NCBI GenBank assembly: GCA_964020085.1
Contig: OZ026601.1
Span: 35,898,101 to 35,962,100, forward strand
Direction of reading: 5' to 3'
Length of the DNA stretch: 64,000 nt
From: Micromussa lordhowensis
Lineage: Eukaryota > Cnidaria > Anthozoa > Scleractinia > Lobophylliidae
In this document: piece by piece, positions 59,501 through 64,000 of the stretch
How the letters are laid out: each line of letters begins with the position of its first letter
Position numbering within the stretch: position 1 is the stretch's first letter
Program-made: the position numbers and the translations under genes
Notes under the pieces: model-generated
The model's input: the letters and a program-made list of their open reading frames with translations, nothing else
What the model was told of the DNA's origin: nothing
The model's database searches: none

Positions 59501-62500
59501 GCTAAAGCGAAAGCTTGAGTTTTTGCCGACGAGTTTTGCAGTTATTTTGTCGGCCATGGCTTTGCCTATCATTCTAAAAGTTGAATTCAACTTTGAGGTA
59601 ATATTGTACATTACCATTTCTGTCCGGGAAGTCTGGGAAGCTGCTTTAAATCCGCAATCTGTATTCAAAACTCACTTGAAAGCGCACCGATTGTCAAGTT
59701 TTCGTGGCAGTTGAAGGAAGGAAAAATTCCTCACCAGAAAGGTTTGAAAACTCTGTACACCTTGATCTTCCATTCTGAGACCACCTAAACATCGATTTAT
59801 GTTTTTCCTTTCCGTTTTCAGTTCCAAAGAAGTAATTCCTCCATTTTAGGAATGAAAATAAGACCCTTGAAGTTTGTAGACTTGGCCTGCCATGCGCCAT
59901 GATTACTGCGCTTATTGAGCGCATGATTTTAAGACGAAAAACCATCTTTCTAGGACCCCTAAAGTTCTTTAAAAATATGCTCAGTAAGTTGATTCTGATT
60001 GGTTTATTTGTCCTCAAGAACAATAGAACAATAAAAGAACCAAACAGTCTTCAGGGAGGTTAGGAAAGGCAATTGTTCCCATGTCCTTTTTTTCGGGCGG
60101 TTACGGGCGGCACGAGAAATTGAGGCGGCATGGGAGTCAATGGGTTAAGAAAGCCCTGAAACTTGTAATGAATGAATGATTGAATTACAGTTAGAATTTA
60201 ACAATATTAGCTTGGTAGATATGCAGGTTTACATTTATATTTGTAAATAGGCACTGAAAAACCTTTTTGGGAGTATTTATTAAAGTTTATTATTATTATT
60301 ATAAGTAGTTAGTATGTGGACCCACTGTTTCAATAGGGCCAGGGTGAGTTGTTAGTATGTGAACATGTAGCTTGTGTTACAGCCATTCTCCCCTGAAGAA
60401 AGAATAGATAATTCCTTTCTGCCCATGGCCTTTGCATGAGACATTTAATGTCCTTTGTTTACAGATAATATTCATGTAAACAGGCCACTTAAGTAATAAT
60501 TTTGTCTTGATCATCTCCATTACCTGGCTTTTAAACTTCAAAATTCTAAATGGGGCGGGTGTCTGTCACAGTCAGACTAGTGAACATATGTTTCAGTGGG
60601 GACATACATGTAGATGAGCTTTCTGGACAGTTTTTTTATTGTCAGTGAAACTTGTTTCTCAGACTGTGAAATCTCAGGTTGGGTAGCAGCTCTTGTAAGG
60701 TCTCACATGAATGACTTGATATTCTTTTAGAGGACAATAGAACAAACAACAGAAATAATACCCCTGGCCCTAAAATAATAACAGCTGCTACACCACATGT
60801 GACCAAGCAAAAGAATTACGTACCTACGAGGCTGTAACACTTCTGGAAATCTCAGGGTCATTCTGTTTTCTTAATGACAAAAATGGCTATATTTGGATTT
60901 TGAATTTCATGGGATCTCACCACATACACATGTGCATGTGTAGATCATTTAATTGAGGCAAAATCTATACATATCAAAAGTGCATACAAATAATACTGGA
61001 AAACAAACAATAGCTTACACAGTGACTATTCTCTGGAACAATATCCCCACTCACCTTAAAGTTCTCAATGTACACATCTCGTCTCTTAAGAATTCTGTAT
61101 TCTCTCAATATCAATAGAAACCTTACAATAACTGCAGACTGACACTTAGGGATACTTCAGTCTCCAGACTCAAATGTACATTATTTTTTCTGTCCTTTTA
61201 TTTTTATATATTTTCTTGTAAAACTGTAAATGTATGAGTGAATAAAGTTGTTTTTGTTGTTTAATTTTTAGGGTCCTCCCGGTCTGCGTGGCGCACCTGG
61301 TGCAGATGGTCAGTCCGGTAGAAAGGTAACTTCTGTATTTTGCAACAAAAAATGAAATGCAGTTGATCCCCACTATTTTGAACTCTCGGGGGAATCAAAA
61401 AATTACAAGATCGAGGTCAAAATAGCTGAAGTAAATGACTGAAGAACAAATCAAATGGAAATGGTTTTGAATTTGAAATAATGGGGAATTCAAAATAACC
61501 GAGATCAAATTACCATGGTCCGACGGTAGTGCCATGATGTTAAGGCAGAAAGATTGCTACTCCATGAACTTCTAACTCAACGGTTAAGCCTGTAATGAAC
61601 TGTACTTAACTTGGCACCACACAGCTAATTGATGGGAGTTGTTGTTTAAGTCTAATAAGATCCAGTGATAAGTAATTAAGAATTGAATCATCTTACACTT
61701 AAGTGTGGTCAGGATATTGAATAAAATAAAATTATTAGTAGTTTTTGATTGCCAACAAGACCACTCAGGGGTGGAGTTTTATTTCCAAGTTGTCAGTATC
61801 AACTGTTCAACTGCTGAATGAAATTTTGTCAGCAAGATGCATAATTTTTGTCTTATAGGCAAAATGTTAAACCCCGTCAGGATTAGTGTGGACTCCCTGA
61901 TGGTGATTGCTTTCAGAAAAAATAAAATCATAATTGCTTGGAAGTATTTTCAATCAGAAGTATGACGATTCTGGTAAACTGTTTGTAAAAATATTGTGTT
62001 TAATTGTAATATGTTTACCTTGTAGGGTGCATTGGGGGCTCCTGGAGCCAATGGTGTGAATGGAGCCAAGGGAGATAAGGTGAAGAGGTTTAGTGTGACT
62101 TTGAATGGTTGGCTTGTTTCAGATTTTTCATATTGTTAACAGTCAATCTATAAATTTTACATACATGTAATATTAATATCAACAACACAGAAACAAAAAT
62201 TACGATAAATAGAAAGCAAAATGTGCGCAGTGACCAAAGTAGCTAAGGCTTTTGGGTCAGTCACTACCTTGTTAAGTCAACTGGTGTAGACAATAAGCTT
62301 TTATAACTACATGAGAAAAAAACAGTGCAAAGTGTATTATATAAATTAATAATAATAGATTAAATTATCTTGTTTTTTCTTGGCTTGCTTAGGGATCTGC
62401 TGGTGAACGTGGCCAGCCTGGTCGACAGGGTGCTAAGGTAAATACCTAATAATAAATTAATGCTAAAACTGCAGCCAACTTAAGCATAGATCAATTTGTT

Positions 62501-63933
62501 CTTTGGAGATTCAGCTGAAACTCACCATCTGAAACTTGATTACAGTAAATACCTGTGTGTATAAGTATGTTCTTAATTTTTATGACGGAGTTATAGCTGT
62601 TGATTACCAGAGAAAAAAACTAAACTTGGGTTTGGCCCTTAAATATAACAGTCTTTATGTGCAGCTGTATTCTGCTGAACCGAATGCAACTGATTTCAGA
62701 TTGTCATTTATGATGAAGTGTTGCCTCTATATCATATTATTGATATAAGAACCTGCTTGATCTTGCTTGGCTATTGGCCAGATAGGAGGGCTCAACTGTA
62801 AGTGTTTCATAAACTGAAGATCAAGTATAATAACACATAGCTTTTGTTATCTAGGGACCTACTGGTCAGTCGGGAGTAGCTGGACGAGATGGCAAGACTG
62901 GTTCACCGGTATGTACAGCTCATTTACTGCAGCCAGTTTAACTTAATGATGCTGATGTTTTACCTTTTTATGTTAGCTGCATATACATTTAGAAACTCAA
63001 ACTTGTGGAAGTCTGAGAGAATGATAAATAAATGCTTTGGTACCTAGAGCTTTTTCAAGTTTTCCCAAACTTTCGTCATTCTTTTCACTCTCTTATAAGT
63101 TGTTGATTATATCTAATTAAAAATTTTCCTTGGTTCCGTGTTTTGATAGTGTTTTGATGGTGCTGTAAGTAGGGCAACCCACTGACTTGTCAACTAGGAG
63201 GTGTATGCACAGTCTACTTAGTGGCTGTCCTACAATCATTGGACAGCACCAGGAGCTGATCAATATTTGCAAATAATTCCAACTTGAATTCCAAATGAAA
63301 ACAAATATTTTTAGGTGGGGTGGGGGGGGGGGATGGTTGTTCTGGGAGTTGTTGGGGTTGTGGGGGGATATAAACTAGTCAGTCATTTATATTTGTGTCG
63401 CGAAGCATCAGTTGATAGACACCTAGGTTGTTGTGTAATTGTTATAAGTGCCAGATCAAAGAAAGTTTTAAAAGCTAATTTTGTCTGGTACTCCATCTCC
63501 TCCTAAGCAACAACAAATGAAAGCGTTCTTGTTGTATGTAAAATGCCATTGAAAAACTGACAGGAATTAAGAAATACTGGTTGGGAAATACCAGAGAAAT
63601 AGCAAACATGTCAAAGTCATTAGACTTTATGTCCATACTATTGCAAAACTAAAATTATTGGTAAGGGTTTCAGTTTGAAGTAATCTCTGTTTTCGATGTC
63701 GGTGAGTTTACACAGGTTTAGATTCAATAAATCAAGAAATGTACATGAAAGAATCTTTTGCAAGACTCCACTTATGAATTATTTTGATTTCTTTCTGAGT
63801 TTCTAAAATCGGGGCATGGTTTTTCTGCGGCTTCTCTACTGGTGTTTACAGTAGAATGTTACTCAGTGGTTTGTAATGTTTATGTTAGGGTGACCCAGGT
63901 GCTGATGGCAAACCAGGAGCTGCAGGGCCTCAG
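32453..63933 (+). CDS. Fibrillar collagen with N-terminal WAP domain, 5' part (continues past the window)
   Basis: Twenty-six exons recognised: 32453-32522, 37150-37302, 37573-37598, 38843-38881, 41512-41565, 42067-42162, 42707-42769, 43496-43540, 43875-43928, 44409-44462, 44764-44817, 47342-47395, 48070-48123, 48523-48567, 50286-50384, 52034-52231, 52688-52741, 54360-54404, 56114-56167, 57232-57285, 57997-58050, 61272-61325, 62026-62079, 62393-62437, 62855-62908, 63889-63933. Together they give 557 in-frame codons: signal peptide, eight-cysteine WAP core, linker, then Gly-X-Y. From exon 5 on, every exon except 7 starts with a whole Gly codon and ends in phase 0, with sizes mostly 45, 54 or multiples, the classic fibrillar-collagen pattern. 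Known role: secreted, trimerised, and assembled into mesoglea fibrils. Two breaks in the repeat lie in exons 6-7. The C-propeptide is outside the window. Further small in-phase exons could have been missed. Confidence 0.92.
32523..36150. other. Collagen intron 1, proximal part
   Basis: About 3.6 kb with no supported exon. It is AT-rich, and the open frames are short and unconvincing. I see no marked repeat structure here. Long first introns of matrix genes often carry enhancers, but I recognise no clear site cluster. Confidence 0.5.
36151..36590. mobile_element. Large foldback MITE with TTTAAAGTGCACCTAACCCC ends
   Basis: A 440-bp near-palindrome. The left end TTTAAAGTGCACCTAACCCC pairs with GGGGTTAGGTGCACTTTAAA. 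Inner pairs include CACGACCGAGC with GCTCGGTCGTG and CCTGGGTTGA with TCAACCCAGG. Located in collagen intron 1, about 560 bp before the WAP exon. Confidence 0.88.
37150..37302 (+). CDS. Collagen exon 2: WAP four-disulfide core domain
   Basis: One symmetrical phase 1-1 exon of 153 bp encodes a complete WAP pattern with eight cysteines: CP, ITC, NDC, RDC, LCC, NGC, YYC. The pair CC and the spacing match the whey acidic protein fold. WAP modules are known in N-propeptides of cnidarian fibrillar collagens; vertebrate ones use VWC or TSPN modules instead. Borders are TTTGCCAG and A|GTAAGT. Confidence 0.88.
37573..37598 (+). CDS. Collagen exon 3: short linker
   Basis: A 26-bp exon between TTTCATTAG and AAAG|GTGAGT. 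It encodes KPLTTYPPK and corrects the phase from 1 to 0 between the WAP exon and the first Gly-X-Y exon. Because it is so small, it is supported only by borders and phase. Confidence 0.65.
37728..37998. mobile_element. MITE with CAGGGTTCGTA/TACGAACCCTG ends
   Basis: Perfect 11-bp terminal repeats. The inside repeats phrases such as CCTGGAAAGTCCTGGAA. Flanks are TTTAGA and ATTAGA, a possible imperfect target duplication. It is related to 1682-2056. Confidence 0.8.
38843..38881 (+). CDS. Collagen exon 4: first Gly-X-Y residues
   Basis: Encodes [13 protein letters not shown], in phase 0 at both ends. It contains an RGD tripeptide at the very start of the helix. Confidence 0.85.
39115..39370. 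repeat. Dispersed repeat, GAGAGCTACTTGTCC family (copy 1)
   Basis: Contains CAAAATTTGAGAGCTACTTG, GATCAGGCAGGTTTACC, TTTTTTTCAAGCCCTGCAT and CCAATTAAATCATTAAAAG. The same phrases occur at 48590-48812, and a fragment is at 1043-1115. Confidence 0.7.
39990..40135. repeat. Minisatellite of ATCGTTT/TTTCTATCG units
   Basis: Degenerate tandem array built from short units such as GTTTCTATCGTTTG and GTTTCGTTTCCATCG. The repetition keeps both strands open across the array, so the open frames over it are products of composition. Confidence 0.75.
40770..41120. other. GC-rich intronic segment with a terminal hairpin
   Basis: About 270 bp (40770-41045) are clearly more GC-rich than the surrounding intron and rich in CG dinucleotides. 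Downstream, CCAAGGTAAAATGACCCCG is mirrored by CGGGGTCATTTTACCTTGG (41070-41116), a strong hairpin. It is probably a mobile-element remnant; no family recognised. Confidence 0.5.
42067..42769 (+). CDS. Collagen exons 6-7: interrupted Gly-X-Y region
   Basis: Exons 42067-42162 (96 bp) and 42707-42769 (63 bp) depart from the 9-bp module. Exon 6 ends [11 protein letters not shown] and exon 7 reads [20 protein letters not shown], so the Gly-every-third rule is broken at least twice. This could be the flexible stretch between a minor N-propeptide helix and the main helix. Exon 6 also has an RGD (GIRGDSG). Confidence 0.8.
42197..42365. mobile_element. MITE with CAGGGCTGTCATTAAG termini
   Basis: CAGGGCTGTCATTAAG at the left pairs with CTTGATGACAGCCCTG at the right. 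169 bp, non-coding, in the intron after collagen exon 6. Confidence 0.8.
44072..44205 (-). mobile_element. tRNA-derived SINE head, minus strand
   Basis: On the minus strand GTGGCCGAGTAGTTAGGG (A-box-like) and GGGTTCAATTCC (B-box-like) lie at tRNA-like spacing and follow GGAGGCAGC. The tRNA fold is not well paired and sequence continues past the 3' end, so this is a SINE head or pseudogene. Confidence 0.6.
44764..44817 (+). CDS. Collagen exon 11: 54 bp with a GC splice donor
   Basis: Exactly 18 codons from GGAGACCCTGGT to GGCCCCCCG, then GCAAGT. No GT donor lies at the exon end. The 54-bp length, phase 0 and the GCAAGT hexamer (the usual GC-donor form) make a GC-AG intron to 47341 the natural reading. 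Confidence 0.85.
45292..46128. mobile_element. 837-bp foldback element with subrepeat-rich TIRs and 6-bp target duplication
   Basis: The termini are GTTATGGTTTAAA and the matching end CCATAAC, flanked by a perfect ATAGAT duplication (45286-45291 and 46129-46134). Each arm is about 120 bp and built of subrepeats based on AAACTGGTTTGAA. The middle holds a tRNA-like promoter pair on the minus strand (TGGTCAAGTGG and GGTTCAAATCC, about 45608-45680). No transposase frame is present. Confidence 0.85.
46425..46760. repeat. Dispersed repeat (copy 1) with CATATCCCCCCCTC
   Basis: Contains a CCGCGCAGCCGTAGGCTGGG hairpin, then TCATATCCCCCCCTCAGGAG and TTTTGTCAAGTTAGC, and farther on TTGGGACCAG with CTGGCTAG. 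A related copy is at 52905-53130. Confidence 0.6.
46815..47261 (+). pseudogene. Possible decayed ORF fragment, unassigned
   Basis: A 148-codon open frame in the intron after collagen exon 11. It includes the phrase [15 protein letters not shown], loosely like the SPEA motif of RecQ-type helicases that spread as repeats in cnidarians. I could not identify other helicase motifs, so this is only a suggestion. It is not a collagen exon. Confidence 0.2.
48590..48812. repeat. Dispersed repeat, GAGAGCTACTTGTCC family (copy 2)
   Basis: Shares CAAAATTTGAGAGCTACTTG, AAAGGATCAGGCAAG, GCCAATTAAATCATTA and TTTTTTCAAGCCCTGA with 39115-39370. Same orientation as that copy. Confidence 0.7.
49268..49690 (+). 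mobile_element. LINE fragment: endonuclease domain
   Basis: Reads FANIYAPN, then [16 protein letters not shown], then RRLDFCLVS, the order of motifs in the APE-type endonuclease of non-LTR retrotransposons, closest in style to the L1/Tx1 group. The frame meets TAG at 49631 and the rest is degenerate. It is truncated at both ends. Confidence 0.75.
50190..50226. repeat. ATG/TGA trinucleotide microsatellite
   Basis: GACTGATGATGATGATGATG run, about 60 bp upstream of collagen exon 15. Confidence 0.8.
50435..50629. mobile_element. CAGT-ended MITE remnant
   Basis: CAGTGGAACCCCACCTAATG at the left and ATTAACGGGGTTCCA at the right form decayed inverted ends of the same family as 28037-28446. The last bases of the right end are lost. 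Confidence 0.6.
52034..52231 (+). CDS. Collagen exon 16: fused 198-bp exon
   Basis: Encodes 22 uninterrupted Gly-X-Y triplets. 198 is the sum of 54-, 45- and 99-bp modules (or 99 twice), so ancestral introns were probably lost here. Borders are TTGTCACCAG and GTG|GTATGT. Confidence 0.88.
52905..53130. repeat. Dispersed repeat (copy 2) with CATATCCCCCCCTC
   Basis: Shares GTCATATCCCCCCCTCGGGA, CTTTGTCAAGTTAGC, GGGACCAGTTACTGGC with 46425-46760. Intronic. Confidence 0.6.
54508..55342. mobile_element. ~830-bp TIR element with TTTAAAGTGCTACTATGA ends
   Basis: Left TTTAAAGTGCTACTATGA pairs with right TCATAGTGGCACTTAAA. Long arms continue with GATGATGTCATGCACTCAAC paired to GTTGAGTGTATGACATCATC. 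Non-coding. The TTTAAAGTGC start resembles that of 36151-36590. Confidence 0.8.
55490..55935 (+). mobile_element. LINE 3' fragment
   Basis: A short frame reading [19 protein letters not shown] ends at TAG, matching the C-terminal style of LINE reverse transcriptase ORFs. It is followed by an AT-rich 3' UTR and an (ACT)n tail near 55921-55943. Strongly 5' truncated. Confidence 0.7.
56209..56504 (+). mobile_element. Full-length tRNA-derived SINE with target duplication
   Basis: It has A-box-like TGGCCTCATGGTTAG and B-box GGTTCGAGCCC, then the core with GGGCAAGACACTTTACTC and CTCTCCACCCAGGTGTATAA, and an end at ACTTTACC. Flanks ACATGTATAGAGGA (56195-56208) and ACATATATAGAGGA (56505-56518) form a 14-bp duplication with one mismatch. 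It sits only 40 bp after collagen exon 19. Confidence 0.88.
57635..57876. mobile_element. MITE with TTTAAAGG...GTCACGGT ends
   Basis: TTAAAGGGGTTTACGTCACGG at the left pairs imperfectly with CCGTGACGCAGCTCCTTTAA at the right. 240 bp, non-coding, in the intron before collagen exon 21. Confidence 0.75.
58337..60300 (+). mobile_element. LINE 3' fragment interrupted by a TTAA element
   Basis: Sequence before 58469 and after 60148 belongs together. It shows the C-terminal pattern of a LINE reverse transcriptase ORF ([18 protein letters not shown]), an AT-rich 3' UTR and a (TTA)n tail at about 60283-60301. It is 5' truncated and inserted into the minisatellite. Confidence 0.78.
58473..60144. mobile_element. 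piggyBac-like non-autonomous element, 1672 bp
   Basis: Ends CCCATTGACTCCC and GGGAGTCAATGGG are perfect 13-bp inverted copies flanked by TTAA at both sides (58469-58472, 60145-60148). TTAA duplication and C-rich ends fit piggyBac. No transposase is visible. It contains a direct repeat of about 185 bp (59065-59250 and 59255-59440). Confidence 0.85.
61360..61520. repeat. Decayed CAGT-ended element
   Basis: Begins CAGTTGATCCCCACTATTTT and contains AATTCAAAATAACCGAG near its end. Resembles the CAGT-ended MITEs but the right terminus is not clear. Confidence 0.4.
63314..63370 (+). repeat. G-rich tract
   Basis: GGTGGGGTGGGGGGGGGGGG followed by further G runs on the plus strand, possibly able to form a G-quadruplex in the transcript. 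It lies in the last complete collagen intron of the window. Confidence 0.5.
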
Positions 63934-64000
63934 GTATGTTTGGTTAGCAGTTCATCTTGGAAGATAATGTCCTTGATTCCAAGATCTGCAGGCATAAAAG

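Larger units (their letters stand above)
58036..60368. repeat. ~44-bp minisatellite overlapping an exon end, split by insertion
   Basis: Units of about 44 bp (core AGTTAGTATGTGGACCTACT, with CAATAGGGCC) run from the last 15 bases of collagen exon 21 to about 58333. They resume at 60301-60368. The first unit is the exon-intron junction itself: CAATAGGAACACAA|GTAAGT. About six units lie before the break and one and a half after it. Confidence 0.85.

Noticed and set aside
58473..60144. Missed collagen exons or a host gene
   Set aside because: TTAA flanks and perfect inverted ends define a mobile element; no Gly-X-Y frame occurs inside.

Overview
The window is nuclear DNA of an animal, most likely an anthozoan cnidarian (probably a stony coral; species not determined). 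Reasons: spliced genes with GT-AG introns, a fibrillar collagen whose N-propeptide carries a WAP four-disulfide core (an arrangement described for Hydra and Nematostella), introns and spacers packed with MITEs and tRNA-derived SINEs, and AT-rich non-coding DNA. No prokaryotic gene, CRISPR array, rRNA or convincing functional tRNA gene is present.

Layout. (1) 1-5251, + strand: 3' part of a BMP type II receptor (BMPR2-like) kinase gene, six exons, from the VAVK-lysine region to a short C-terminal tail; its 5' part lies outside the window. (2) 8961-14995, - strand: a complete seven-exon CDK2 gene (299 aa), convergent with the receptor gene. Its promoter (15,000-15,240) has an E2F-like site and three evenly spaced CCAAT boxes. 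(3) 17122-30365 (leader to about 32,300), - strand: a complete ORC4 gene, 13 coding exons, 436 aa. (4) 32453 to the window end, + strand: the first 26 recognised exons of a fibrillar collagen gene: signal peptide, WAP domain, short linker, then Gly-X-Y exons almost all of 45, 54, 99 or 198 bp, each starting with a complete Gly codon. The gene continues past the window.

How they relate. CDK2 and ORC4 are neighbours in the same orientation, and both act in S-phase entry and origin licensing. ORC4 and the collagen gene are head to head across a short shared upstream region. The receptor and the collagen are signalling and matrix genes with no evident functional link to the pair between them.

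Most of the remaining sequence is intron or spacer. It holds non-autonomous DNA elements (foldback MITEs, Tc1/mariner-pogo-like elements with CAGT ends, TTAA-flanked piggyBac-like elements), SINEs of at least two families, and three LINE fragments. The oddest structures are a ~44-bp minisatellite that starts inside a collagen exon and repeats its splice-donor region, later split by a LINE that is itself split by a TTAA-flanked element (58.0-60.4 kb); a GC-AG collagen intron (44818); and a MITE pair in which one copy holds a SINE and the other is the empty site. I found no clearly new molecular system; the findings are gene-structure and repeat-biology observations. All exon models come from reading splice sites and comparing proteins from memory, without alignment tools.
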